Source: Methylobacteriaceae bacterium (GTDB taxonomy: Bacteria; Pseudomonadota; Alphaproteobacteria; Rhizobiales; Beijerinckiaceae). Taken from it: a stretch of DNA of 38,931 bases. The stretch spans positions 1-38,931 of the forward strand of contig JACKJE010000023.1 in the NCBI GenBank assembly GCA_020638135.1, in the 5' to 3' direction. The stretch's first letter is position 1. The number at the start of each line of letters is the position of its first letter. The notes under the pieces are model-generated. The model saw only the letters and a list, made by a program, of their open reading frames with translations. It made no database searches and was not told the DNA's origin. Below, piece by piece: positions 1 to 7,412 of the stretch. The translations under genes and the position numbers were made by a program.

Positions 1-3
1 AGA

Positions 4-975
4 TCACCCCAGCCGTTTCGCCAGCTTCTCCCACAGCGCGTTCTTCGCGGTGAAGACGTAATCCACCTGGCCGACCGTCACCGTCTCGGCGCCGTGCTTG
101 ATCAGCCATTCCGCGAGATCGGGCGCGTCCGCCTTCGGGCAGGCCATCATGACGAGGCCTTCCTGTCCGCGCCCGCGCATCCGCGCGCCGTATTTGGCGG
201 CCGCCTTCTTGAGCTTGCTGTCGCTCAGCTCCGGCACGAAGGCGCGCACCTCGCGCGTCGTGCGCGCTTCTTCTTCCGCAGCAATGCGCGCCAGAATGAG
301 CCGCGCCGCTTCGCGCGCGGTCTCGTCCCAGGTTGCGCTCATCGAGGCCACGAGATTGGCTTCCGAGCGCAGCATCACGCCGTCGTCGAGCACCTTCAGC
401 GCATTTGCTTTCAGCGTCGCGCCGGTCGTGGTGATGTCGACGATCAGCTCCGCCTGTCCGGCGGCCGGCGCGCCTTCGGTCGCGCCGAGGCTTTCGACGA
501 TGCGATAGTCGGCGACGCCATTCTCCGAAAAATAGCGGCGCGTGAGATTGATGTATTTGGTCGCGACCCGCATGCGCTGCCCGCGCTTCGAGCGGAAGGC
601 GGCGGCGACGTCGGCGAGATCGGCCATGTTGCGCACGTCGATCCAGGCTTGCGGCACGGCGACCACGACATTGGCGTGGCCGAAGCCGAGCGGCGTCAGC
701 AGCTCCACTTTGCTTTCAGCGTCGGCAATCGTCTCGCGCACGAGGTCTTCGCCGGTCACGCCCATGTGGACGGAGCCCTGGGCGAGATGCGCGGTAATGT
801 CGGAGGCCGACAAAAAGGCGATCTCGACATTGTCGACGCCCTTCAGAACGCCGCGATAATCGCGCGCGCCACGCCCCTGCACCACATCGAGCCCGGCGCG
901 GGCGAAAAAGGCGTTGGCGTTTTCCTGCAACCGGCCCTTGGAAGGCACGGCGACGATGAGTTTGCTGTCACTCAT
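4..975 (-). CDS. hisG: ATP phosphoribosyltransferase catalytic subunit HisG
   Basis: Catalyses the first step of histidine synthesis, joining ATP and PRPP to form phosphoribosyl-ATP in the cytosol. The 323-residue product opens with the family N-terminus (VPSKGRLQENA near residue 10) and contains the PRPP-binding stretch ELIVDITTTGATL near residues 177-189. It is longer than the roughly 210-residue short HisG: a C-terminal extension of about 100 residues is seen in many Rhizobiales HisG proteins, yet the gene still sits with hisZ, as expected of the hetero-octameric enzyme. The ATG overlaps the hisZ stop by 4 bases (ATGA), so the two are translationally coupled. The stop codon lies only 3 bases inside the window edge. 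Assignment is secure. Confidence 0.97.
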   Translation of the reverse strand: MSDSKLIVAVPSKGRLQENANAFFARAGLDVVQGRGARDYRGVLKGVDNVEIAFLSASDITAHLAQGSVHMGVTGEDLVRETIADAESKVELLTPLGFGHANVVVAVPQAWIDVRNMADLADVAAAFRSKRGQRMRVATKYINLTRRYFSENGVADYRIVESLGATEGAPAAGQAELIVDITTTGATLKANALKVLDDGVMLRSEANLVASMSATWDETAREAARLILARIAAEEEARTTREVRAFVPELSDSKLKKAAAKYGARMRGRGQEGLVMMACPKADAPDLAEWLIKHGAETVTVGQVDYVFTAKNALWEKLAKRLG

Positions 976-2105
976 GCCGCAACCTCCGCAAAGAGGCGCT
1001 CGACCCAGATCGCCGCGCCGACGGCGGGAATGTCCTTCTTCGCGCCGAGCGTGCCGAGCAGGCGATCGTAGCGTCCGCCGCCGATAACCGGCTTGTCGGG
1101 CGCGGCGTCAGGCGCATGCGCCTCGAACACGAAGCCGGTGTAATAGTCGAGCCGCCGCACGAAGCGCGCCGAGAACTTCATCGACGCCGGATCGAGCCCG
1201 CGCGCCACCATGAAGTTCAACCGCTGGTCGAAGGAATCGAGCGCCGCCGAAAGATCGAGCTTGGCGGCCCCTGCGAGCTTGCGCAGAGCGGCCGAGGCCG
1301 CGTCAGGATCGCCCGAGACGGCCAGGAATTTCGCGATCAGGTCGCGCTTGTCCTGCGGCACGCCGGGGCCGGAGCGCAGGCTCGCCTGTTCGAGAAAGCG
1401 CTCCGTGATCTCGCTCACGCTGCGCCCGCCGACCGAGGAAATGCCGGCGATGGAGAGCAGGTCTTCGACCAGAGCGCGGGCGCCCTGCTTGTCCGCGCCT
1501 TCCAGCGCGGCCAGCACGCCGGAATGGTCGTCCGAGCCGTTGGTGGGCGAGGCCTCGAATATCTTCTCCAGCGACGTCCCGTGCGCCAGTCCGCGCCGGA
1601 TGAGCCTGAGCCAGCTCGCCGGCAGCTTCAGCGAGTCCAGAAACTGGGCGAACAGGCCGGCGTCGCCGATGGTGACGGCCAGATCGCTGCGGCCCGCCTT
1701 GGCGGCGGCTTCCAGCGACAGCGCCAGAATCTCCGCGTCGGCGGCTTCCTTGTCCTTGCGCCCGAAGCTTTCGAGGCCCGCCTGCAAGAACTCGCCGCTG
1801 CCGTCGGGCCGGAAGCGGAAGACGGAACCCAGATAGGAGAAGGCGGCGGCCTTGCCGGCGGCGCTGGAGGCGAGATAGGCGACCGAGACGGGCAGGGTGA
1901 ATTCCGGGCGCAGGCACAGTTCGGCGCCGGCGGCGTCGGTCGTCAGGTAGAGACGGCCCCGCATGTCCTCGCCGAGCTGGTCCAGAAAAACCGCTGCCGG
2001 CTGCAGGATAGGCGGCTCGGCGCGCTTGTAGCCGGACGCGACGAGATGGGCGAGCAAGATCTGCCCGCCCGATTTCGCGTCCTTCCGTCCATTCTTCGTC
2101 GCCAC
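972..2105 (-). CDS. hisZ: ATP phosphoribosyltransferase regulatory subunit HisZ
   Basis: A histidyl-tRNA synthetase-like paralogue that does not charge tRNA but binds HisG and is needed for its activity and for histidine feedback. The 377-residue product shows class II synthetase-like segments: a motif 2-like LCLRPEFTLPVS near residues 66-77, FSYLGSVFRFRP near 89-100 and, at the C-terminus, FSARFVRRLDYYTGFVFEAH followed by VIGGGRYDRLL. Translation starts at a GTG (2105-2103). It is first in a two-gene operon with hisG. The 97 bases upstream hold a small inverted repeat (GCGCTT 2130-2135, AAGCGC 2144-2149) of unknown role; I saw no histidine-rich leader peptide there. Confidence 0.95.
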   Translation of the reverse strand: MATKNGRKDAKSGGQILLAHLVASGYKRAEPPILQPAAVFLDQLGEDMRGRLYLTTDAAGAELCLRPEFTLPVSVAYLASSAAGKAAAFSYLGSVFRFRPDGSGEFLQAGLESFGRKDKEAADAEILALSLEAAAKAGRSDLAVTIGDAGLFAQFLDSLKLPASWLRLIRRGLAHGTSLEKIFEASPTNGSDDHSGVLAALEGADKQGARALVEDLLSIAGISSVGGRSVSEITERFLEQASLRSGPGVPQDKRDLIAKFLAVSGDPDAASAALRKLAGAAKLDLSAALDSFDQRLNFMVARGLDPASMKFSARFVRRLDYYTGFVFEAHAPDAAPDKPVIGGGRYDRLLGTLGAKKDIPAVGAAIWVERLFAEVAA

Positions 2106-2202
2106 GGCGCAAAAATCCCGGTGAATTTGGCGCTTTGTTTATCAAGCGCGGCCGGGCGGCGCATCCTCAAAAGCGGGGGAGGGTGAATGGAATGGGGTGG
2201 GG

Positions 2203-2625
2203 TCAGTCGGCCCGGTCTATGCGCCGCAGGGCGCCGCCAGCGATCGCCGCGCGCATGGCCGTCTTGATCTGGCCTGTGAACGCTTCGCTGAAGCGGCCCA
2301 GAGACGGCGTGTCGGGGGCGAAGTGAAATGAGCGTTCCGCGATGTCGTAGTTGCATTCGTCCAGAATAACCCAGCCCCGCCTCCATTCCTTCAGGCCGGC
2401 GCGCCGCTTCTCGATCTCCGGAATTTCGAGCGCGATCCGGTCCGCGCCCGGCAGCGTGCCGGTGATGGCGAGCAGGAAGAGGTGCGTCATGCCATCGCGG
2501 ACGAGCGGCAGCGCGACGCAGACCGGTCGCTCCTTCCGCCCTGCGGTTTCGCCGCGTTCGGATTGCCAGCGCCAGAGATAGGGATAGACAAAGACCGCGC
2601 CCTGCCTGAGGTCCGGCGCAGCCAT
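2203..2625 (-). CDS. PemK/MazF-like toxin (putative) of a type II TA pair
   Basis: Probable ribonuclease-type toxin of 140 residues. I place it in the PemK/MazF-like group from the overall pattern: an N-terminal PDLRQGAVFVYPYLW, a conserved GRKERPVCVALPLV strand, a LLAITGTLP strand followed by a long charged insertion, and a GWVILDECNYD segment; this is resemblance by eye, not a search. The ATG at 2625 overlaps the TGA of the upstream antitoxin in a TGATG junction, the usual antitoxin-first arrangement with coupled translation. A GTG one codon earlier is also possible. Function is inferred mainly from family resemblance plus linkage to a Phd-like antitoxin; an uncharacterised partner protein is the alternative. 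Confidence 0.62.
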   Translation of the reverse strand: MAAPDLRQGAVFVYPYLWRWQSERGETAGRKERPVCVALPLVRDGMTHLFLLAITGTLPGADRIALEIPEIEKRRAGLKEWRRGWVILDECNYDIAERSFHFAPDTPSLGRFSEAFTGQIKTAMRAAIAGGALRRIDRAD

Positions 2626-2870
2626 CACGGATCGTAGGGCTGATCGAGCGCTTCCAGCGCCAGCTTCCGGATGTCGTCCGGCATCTCGCCGGTCGCGAAG
2701 CTCCTGCGCGGGTCGGCCGCTCGGGAGCTGAGCGCGACATAATCGTCGTAGCTCATCAGCACGAATTTCGGCCGGCTGTATTCGGTGATCGCCACCGGCT
2801 CCTTGCGCGCCGCTTCCTTGAGGGATGTCGGATCGCGGGTGAGGGTGGCGGCAGGAAACTGCTTCATCAT
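2625..2870 (-). CDS. Phd/YefM-family antitoxin
   Basis: Antitoxin and likely autorepressor of the adjacent toxin. The product of 81 residues begins MMKQFPAATLTRDPTSLKEA and carries the Phd/YefM pattern: an N-terminal DNA-binding part in which the phrase PVAITEYSRPKFVLMSYDDYVAL is diagnostic (give-or-take residues 25-47), then a charged C-terminal tail (PDDIRKLALEALDQPYDP) of the sort that wraps the toxin. The open frame extends further upstream, but I chose the ATG at 2870 (or 2867) because the extension is cysteine-rich and runs through a large palindrome that looks like the operator. The stop overlaps the toxin start. Confidence 0.8.
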   Translation of the reverse strand: MMKQFPAATLTRDPTSLKEAARKEPVAITEYSRPKFVLMSYDDYVALSSRAADPRRSFATGEMPDDIRKLALEALDQPYDP

Positions 2871-2876
2871 GTGATC

Positions 2877-2918
2877 GCCCATTTGTTGTAAATTACAACA
2901 TATACAACAAATGGGCAA
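2877..2918 (-). promoter_or_regulatory. Palindromic operator and promoter of the Phd/PemK-like TA operon
   Basis: Two 14-base arms match perfectly: GCCCATTTGTTGTA at 2877-2890 and its complement TACAACAAATGGGC at 2903-2916. A second, inner repeat TGTTGTA-AAT-TACAACA occupies 2884-2900, so three TACAAC-type half-sites are packed into 33 bases. On the minus strand TTGCCC (2918-2913) and TAATTT (2895-2890) are spaced by 17 bases and could be the -35 and -10, placing the start of transcription about 13 bases before the antitoxin ATG. Repressor binding here would block the promoter, as expected for an autoregulated TA operon. The promoter assignment is inference. Confidence 0.6.
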
Positions 2919-2927
2919 TCGCCTTGC

Positions 2928-3368
2928 TCAGCCCCCCACAACCTCGAGCTGCACATCCACATTCCCGCGGGTCGCGTGCGAATAGGGGCAAATCTTCTCG
3001 TGCGCCTCGGTCACGAGCGCCAAGAGTTCGGCCTGCGGCAGGCTCCTGTCTTCCACGTGCATCTTCACCGCCAGCCCGAAGCCGCCGCCTTCGCGCGGCC
3101 CGATCGAGACATTGCAGGTGACGGCCGCCTTGCTGGCGTCCTTCTTGTGCGCCTTGGCGATGAAGTCGAGCGCGCCGCCGAAACAGGCGGCGTAGCCCGC
3201 CGCAAACAGGTGCTCGGGCGTGGTCGTGCCGGGCTTGCCGGGGCCGCCCATTTCCTTGGCGACGGACAGGTCCGCCTTCACCGATCCGTCGGCGGCGGCC
3301 GTATGCCCGTTGCGCCCGCCCGTGGCGGTGGCGGCGACGGTCAGCAGCGGCTTGATCTTGTCGACCAT
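2928..3368 (-). CDS. ohr: Organic hydroperoxide resistance protein (Ohr/OsmC family)
   Basis: Thiol peroxidase that reduces organic hydroperoxides in the cytoplasm. The 146-residue protein has the Ohr layout: VAATATGGRNGHTAA at the N-terminus with the conserved Arg19, PEHLFAAGYAACFGG with Glu52 and the peroxidatic Cys62, and a C-terminal CPYSHATRGN with the resolving Cys127. Both cysteines and the Arg and Glu that position the peroxide are present, so the enzyme should be active. Length is typical. It stands alone on the minus strand, with no OhrR-type regulator in the window. The first codons MVDKIKPLL follow an AGAGAAAC stretch that can serve as a ribosome site. Confidence 0.93.
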   Translation of the reverse strand: MVDKIKPLLTVAATATGGRNGHTAAADGSVKADLSVAKEMGGPGKPGTTTPEHLFAAGYAACFGGALDFIAKAHKKDASKAAVTCNVSIGPREGGGFGLAVKMHVEDRSLPQAELLALVTEAHEKICPYSHATRGNVDVQLEVVGG

Positions 3369-3422
3369 GTTTCTCTCCCGGTCATGTTGCGCGGAAGAGA
3401 ATAGGGCGGCGGCGCCCGGAAG

Positions 3423-3482
3423 TCAGGCTGCCGCAGGCTTCGTCAGGCCGCCGCCTGCTTTGTCAGGCCGCCGCCTGCTTGG
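3423..3482. repeat. Three 20-bp tandem repeats over the 3' end of the HMA-domain gene
   Basis: Three adjacent 20-base units occupy 3423-3442, 3443-3462 and 3463-3482. The last two read TCAGGCCGCCGCCTGCTT plus TG or GG; the first is a diverged copy (TCAGGCTGCCGCAGGCTT plus CG). The third unit contains the stop and last codons (KQAAA) of the HMA-domain gene on the minus strand, so the other two are downstream copies of the gene end. Twenty is not a multiple of three, but the extra copies lie past the stop and do not alter the protein. Confidence 0.85.
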
Positions 3483-3672
3483 CCGGGAAGCCGGCCGCTG
3501 TCAGCGCGGCGGCGATCGCAGCCGGATCGGCTGATGTTTCGGCTTCCACGCGGCCGGTGGCGAGATCGACCGACACTTTGGAAGCCGCGTCCTGCTTCTG
3601 GATGATCTTCTCGACCGAGCGGGCGCAGCCGCCGCAGGTCATGCCGGACACGTCGAGCTGGAGTTTGGACAT
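3463..3672 (-). CDS. Heavy-metal-associated domain protein, CopZ-like copper chaperone
   Basis: Small cytosolic metal-binding protein of 69 residues, probably delivering or buffering Cu(I). It is one HMA domain: a first strand SKLQLDVSG, the metal loop MTCGGC with Cys13 and Cys16, a helix CARSVEKIIQKQD and strands KVSVDLATGRVEAE and AAGFPAK. The start at 3672 is preceded by AGGGGAG at good spacing, and the in-frame upstream extension crosses a palindrome, so I rejected it. No CopA-type ATPase is nearby. It is divergent from fumC with a strong palindrome between. Metal identity (copper versus another soft metal, or a mercury-type protein) is inferred from the family only. Confidence 0.88.
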   Translation of the reverse strand: MSKLQLDVSGMTCGGCARSVEKIIQKQDAASKVSVDLATGRVEAETSADPAAIAAALTAAGFPAKQAAA

Positions 3673-3697
3673 CGGGCGCTCCCCTGGTGGCGCGGAT

Positions 3698-3719
3698 ATA
3701 TATTCGAGCTCGAATATAT
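3698..3719. promoter_or_regulatory. 22-bp perfect palindrome between the CopZ-like gene and fumC
   Basis: The 11 bases ATATATTCGAG (3698-3708) are followed at once by their complement (3709-3719). It starts 26 bases upstream of the ATG of the CopZ-like gene and is much more AT-rich than its surroundings. TATATT-like boxes within it could serve as a -10 for either strand. The position fits an operator for a dimeric repressor or activator of the metal-chaperone gene. The binding family is unknown; ArsR- or TetR-type regulators use sites of this shape. Confidence 0.65.
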
Positions 3720-3824
3720 GATGTCTCGGCCACTTTGGGAATGGCGGCGCGGCGTCGCAGCCGGGCTGCATGGCGCGCAACGCCCTATATCGAAGACGAC
3801 AACCGATTGTCGGGGACTGCCCAG

Positions 3825-5228
3825 ATGGCCGCGATGCGAAAAGAAACAGACAGTCTCGGCGAGATCGATGTGCCCGCCGACCGGCTGTGGGGCGCGCAGA
3901 CCCAGCGCTCGCTCGAATATTTCTCGATCGGCCGCGACCTCATGCCGCCGGAGATGATCCGCGCCTATGCCGTGCTGAAAAAGGCGGTCGCCAACGTCAA
4001 TCGTGCGCAGGGCCGGCTTGGCGCCGATGCGCATCGGTTGATCGTGCGGGCCTGCGACGAAATCGCAGAGGGACGCCATGACGGCGAGTTTCCGCTGCGC
4101 GTCTGGATGACGGGCTCGGGCACGCAATTCAACATGAACGTCAACGAGGTGATTTCCAACCGCTGCAGCCAGCTCGCGGGAACGCCGCTGGGAAGCAACA
4201 CCCCGGTGCATCCCAACGATCACGCCAACATGCAGCAATCGTCGAACGACACCTTTCCGACCGCCATGCACATCGCCGCCGCTATGGGTGCGCGCGAACG
4301 CCTGATCCCCGCCGTTGTCGGCCTGCGCGACGCGCTCGCGGGCAAGGCTGAAGAATGGGCCGACATCGTCAAGATCGGACGCACCCATCTGCAGGATGCG
4401 ACGCCGCTGACGCTCGGTCAGGAATTTTCGGGCTATGCGGCCATGCTGGCCGACGATGTCGAGGGCCTCGAAGCGGCGTTGCCCGGCGTCTATCGCCTCA
4501 CGCTCGGCGGCACGGCGGTCGGCACCGGCGTCAATGCGGCGCCCGGATTTGCGGAGGAAGCGGCGGCAGAGATCGCCAAGCTCACAGGCCTGCCCTTCGT
4601 CACCGCGCCGAACAAATTCGCAGGCCAAGGCGCGCATGACGCGCTCGTACATTTTTCGGGCGCGCTGCGCACGCTCTCAGGTTCTCTCTACAAGATCGCC
4701 AACGACATTCGCCTGCTCGCCTGCGGTCCTCGCGCGGGCCTTGCCGAACTCGTTCTTCCCGCCAATGAGCCCGGCTCCTCCATCATGCCCGGCAAGGTCA
4801 ATCCGACGCAGGCCGAGGCTTTGACCATGATCGCCGTGCAGGTCATGGCCAACGATGTCGCGGTCGGTTTCGGCGGCGCAGGCGGGCATCTGGAAATGAA
4901 CGTCTACAAGCCGCTCATCATCCACAACGTCATGCAGTCGATCGCTATCCTTGCGGATGGCTGCACGAATTTTCGAAAATTCCTGGTCGAGGGAACAGAA
5001 CCGAACCGCAGGCGCATCGCGAAAAATGTCGCGGATTCCCTGATGCTGGTGACCGCGCTGGCGCCGGCTATCGGCTACGACAGGGCCGCCGCGATCGCGC
5101 ATCTCGCCCTGCACGACGATCTCACGCTGAAGGAGGCGGCTTTGGCGCTCGGCTACGTCTCGGAAGCCGAGTTCGACCGGCTCGTCGATCCCGCCAGAAT
5201 GCTCGGTCCCAACCTGCCGCCGGCTTGA
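3825..5228 (+). CDS. fumC: Class II fumarate hydratase FumC
   Basis: Iron-independent fumarase, converting fumarate to L-malate in the TCA cycle; active as a homotetramer in the cytosol. The 467-residue protein has all three conserved active-site segments: TGSGTQFNMNVNEV near residues 97-110, HPNDHANMQQSSNDTFPTA near 129-147, and the fumarase/aspartase signature GSSIMPGKVNPTQAE near 318-332. The frame is open upstream to 3687, but that region crosses the palindrome and a CCTATAT -10-like box (3784-3790). I chose ATG 3825 because the protein then starts MAAMRKETDSLGEIDVP like other FumC proteins and GGGGA lies 8 bases before it. Confidence 0.96.
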   Translation: MAAMRKETDSLGEIDVPADRLWGAQTQRSLEYFSIGRDLMPPEMIRAYAVLKKAVANVNRAQGRLGADAHRLIVRACDEIAEGRHDGEFPLRVWMTGSGTQFNMNVNEVISNRCSQLAGTPLGSNTPVHPNDHANMQQSSNDTFPTAMHIAAAMGARERLIPAVVGLRDALAGKAEEWADIVKIGRTHLQDATPLTLGQEFSGYAAMLADDVEGLEAALPGVYRLTLGGTAVGTGVNAAPGFAEEAAAEIAKLTGLPFVTAPNKFAGQGAHDALVHFSGALRTLSGSLYKIANDIRLLACGPRAGLAELVLPANEPGSSIMPGKVNPTQAEALTMIAVQVMANDVAVGFGGAGGHLEMNVYKPLIIHNVMQSIAILADGCTNFRKFLVEGTEPNRRRIAKNVADSLMLVTALAPAIGYDRAAAIAHLALHDDLTLKEAALALGYVSEAEFDRLVDPARMLGPNLPPA

Positions 5229-5231
5229 CTT

Positions 5232-5259
5232 GGGCGCGCGCGCCCCGTAGCGCGCGCCC
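5232..5259. terminator. GC-rich hairpin between fumC and the HAD gene
   Basis: GGGCGCGCGC (5232-5241) and GCGCGCGCCC (5250-5259) form a perfect 10-bp stem around an 8-base loop. There is no T-run after it, so it is a weak candidate for an intrinsic terminator of fumC. Its 3' arm abuts the ATG at 5260, so in a read-through transcript it would cover the place where a ribosome site should be. Confidence 0.45.
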
Positions 5260-6159
5260 ATGAGCATCAAACCATCGAAGCCGATCGCCGGCCTTTCCGA
5301 ACTCGCCGCCGATTACGACGTGATCCTGTCCGACGTCTGGGGCGTCGTGCACGACGGCCGCACGCACACGCCGTCCGCCGCCGACGCGCTGACGCGCTTT
5401 CGCCAGAAGGGCGGCACGGTCGTGCTCATCACCAATGCGCCGCGCCCGCATCCGCCGATCGTCGAGATGCTCGACGGCTTCGGCCTGCCGCGCGCGGCCT
5501 ATGACGCCATCGTCTCCTCCGGCGACGTGACGGTCGATCTCATCTGCCAGCGTGGGGCGGCGCCCTTGCACCACATCGGCCCGCCGAAGGACCTCTCGCT
5601 GTTCGATGATGTCGCCGAGCGCCTCGGCGAAAAGCCGCCGCTGCTGCCGCTGGCCGACGCCGACTATGTCGTCTGCACCGGCCTGTTCGACGACTATGGC
5701 GATCCCGAGCCCTACATGCCGACGCTGGTCGCGATGAAGGAGCGCGACCTGCCGATGATCTGCGCCAACCCGGACATCGTGGTCCACGTCGGCGACGATC
5801 TCCTGTGGTGCGCCGGCGCGCTCGCCGAGCGTTACGCCGGTCTCGGCGGCAAGGTCATCATGGCCGGAAAGCCGCATGCCATCATCTACGAGTCCGCGCT
5901 GAAGGAAGCCGCGCGCGTCCGCGGCGCAGCCTTCGACCGCGCCAAGGTTCTGGCTGTCGGCGACGGCCTCTTCACCGATATCCGTGGCGCGGCCGCGCAG
6001 GGTTTTGACGCCCTGTTCGTGACGTCGGGCATCCACCGCGACGTGCTGCATCCCGCCGGCGGCGCCGACGACTGGAGCGTCGACGAAGCCGCCTACCGCA
6101 ATCTGCTGGCGGAAGCCGGAGCAGCGCCTGCGGCGCATTTGCGTGAGCTGGTGTGGTGA
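5260..6159 (+). CDS. HAD superfamily class IIA hydrolase (TIGR01459 type)
   Basis: Predicted phosphatase of the NagD-like class IIA branch of the HAD superfamily; the substrate is unknown. The 299-residue protein has motif I as LSDVWGVVHDG, with nucleophile Asp25, motif II ITNAPRP, a motif with Lys in AGKPHAIIYE, and motif III VGDGLFTDIRGA. The second Asp of the usual DxD pair is replaced by Trp27, a trait I associate with the alphaproteobacterial TIGR01459 family rather than with damage to this copy. It starts 31 bases after fumC and is followed at 26 bases by an MFS gene on the same strand. No clear ribosome site precedes the ATG because a hairpin fills the space. Confidence 0.88.
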   Translation: MSIKPSKPIAGLSELAADYDVILSDVWGVVHDGRTHTPSAADALTRFRQKGGTVVLITNAPRPHPPIVEMLDGFGLPRAAYDAIVSSGDVTVDLICQRGAAPLHHIGPPKDLSLFDDVAERLGEKPPLLPLADADYVVCTGLFDDYGDPEPYMPTLVAMKERDLPMICANPDIVVHVGDDLLWCAGALAERYAGLGGKVIMAGKPHAIIYESALKEAARVRGAAFDRAKVLAVGDGLFTDIRGAAAQGFDALFVTSGIHRDVLHPAGGADDWSVDEAAYRNLLAEAGAAPAAHLRELVW

Positions 6160-6185
6160 GCGCATTCGCGCGGTAAGCTGCGGCG

Positions 6186-7397
6186 ATGCCCCGCCGCCTC
6201 CTCACGCCCGCGACCATCGTCCTCCTTTGCGGCTTCGCGATCCTCTTCATCGGCGGCGGCGCGCGCTTTGCGGTGGGGTTGACGCTCAAACCCATCGTCG
6301 AGGAATTCGGCTGGCCGCGCAGCGCGCTCGGGCTGGCGGTGGCGATGTTCCAGTTCGTCTCGGCGCTCGCCATGTTCTGGGCCGGCCGTCTCGCGGACGC
6401 CAGGAGCCCTCGACTTGTCCTGGTGCTCGGCCTCGCACTCGGCGGGATCGGCATCGGGACGATGGGGCTGATCACGCAGCCCTGGCACGCTGTGGTGCTG
6501 TACGGCGTCCTCTACGGCCTCGGCAACGGCGCGGCCTCGCTCATTCCGGTCGGCGTCATGGTCACGCGCGCCTTTCCCGTGCGCACCGGCATGGTCAATG
6601 CCGTGGTCACCTCGGGCATGAGCGTCGGCCAACTCGTGGTGATCGCGGGCCTCGCCGCGCTGCTGGCGACGCTAACCTGGCGCTCGATGTTCTTCGGCCT
6701 CGGCCTCGCCCATCTCGCGCTCGCCGCTGTCGTCATGATCGCGCTCCCGAAAATCGATGCAGGCGCCGCCCGCGCCGGGCAGCCGGCCGATGGCCTCGGC
6801 GTGGCCGAGGCCCTGCGCACGCCGCGCATGTGGCTCTTGCTCGCCATCTACGCCATCTGCGGTTTCGATGATTTCTTCGTCGCCACCCATGTCGTCGCCT
6901 TCGCTCAGGATCGCGGCGTCGATGCGCTGCTCGCCGGCAATCTGCTGGCGATGATGGGGCTGACGGGCCTGATCGGCGTCGTCGCGGCCGGAATCGTCAG
7001 CGACCGTTTCGGCCCCGTCCTGCCGACGGCCCTGTCGTTCCTGGCGCGCGTTCTCGTCTTTGGCCTCGTTCTCGTCGACCAGTCGCCGCTGTCGGTCGCG
7101 ATCTTCGCGCTGGTGTTCGGCGCGACCTTCATGGTCACCGCGCCGCTGGCCGTCATCTTCGCCACGCGCTTGTTCGGCGCCCGTCATCTGGGGGCGCTCA
7201 CCGGCCTCGTCACCATGGTCCACCAGATTGCGGGCGGCCTCGGCGCCTGGCTCGGCGCGGCGATCTTCGATGCGAGCGGCGGCTACGGCCCCGCCTTCGC
7301 CATCATGTTCGCGCTGTCGGCGCTCGCCCTGGCGCTCTGCCTTCCGCTCGCGCGCGCCTCGAACGCAAACGGCCGCCCGAAGGCGGCCGTTTTGTAG
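6186..7397 (+). CDS. MFS transporter
   Basis: Inner-membrane permease of the major facilitator superfamily with 403 residues and about 12 hydrophobic segments in two halves separated by a polar loop near residues 192-212. The first half carries the loop 2-3 motif GRLADARSPR, and the second half a related SDRFGPVL. The EEFGWPRSALG phrase after the first helix resembles the monocarboxylate/oxalate-type branch of the family, but the substrate cannot be read from sequence. It follows the HAD gene on the same strand with 26 bases between. The last codons (NGRPKAAVL) form the stem of a terminator. Confidence 0.88.
   Translation: MPRRLLTPATIVLLCGFAILFIGGGARFAVGLTLKPIVEEFGWPRSALGLAVAMFQFVSALAMFWAGRLADARSPRLVLVLGLALGGIGIGTMGLITQPWHAVVLYGVLYGLGNGAASLIPVGVMVTRAFPVRTGMVNAVVTSGMSVGQLVVIAGLAALLATLTWRSMFFGLGLAHLALAAVVMIALPKIDAGAARAGQPADGLGVAEALRTPRMWLLLAIYAICGFDDFFVATHVVAFAQDRGVDALLAGNLLAMMGLTGLIGVVAAGIVSDRFGPVLPTALSFLARVLVFGLVLVDQSPLSVAIFALVFGATFMVTAPLAVIFATRLFGARHLGALTGLVTMVHQIAGGLGAWLGAAIFDASGGYGPAFAIMFALSALALALCLPLARASNANGRPKAAVL
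7367..7394. terminator. Bidirectional intrinsic terminator at the MFS gene end
   Basis: AAACGGCCGCC (7367-7377) pairs with GGCGGCCGTTT (7382-7392) around a CGAA tetraloop, giving an 11-bp stem followed by TTTTG on the plus strand and an A/T-ended stem on the minus strand. It lies between convergent genes and overlaps the last codons of the MFS gene, so the same bases code for protein and end transcription. Confidence 0.85.
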
Positions 7398-7412
7398 AGA
7401 TTGAAGATTCGT

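Noticed and set aside
1116..2186. Long open frame opposite hisZ (356 codons, plus strand)
   Set aside because: It is the mirror of hisZ in a GC-rich gene, with Arg/Gly/Ala-rich composition and no recognisable domain.
3443..3733. 96-codon frame overlapping the CopZ-like gene
   Set aside because: It is an out-of-frame shadow; the HMA domain with MTCGGC is in the other frame.
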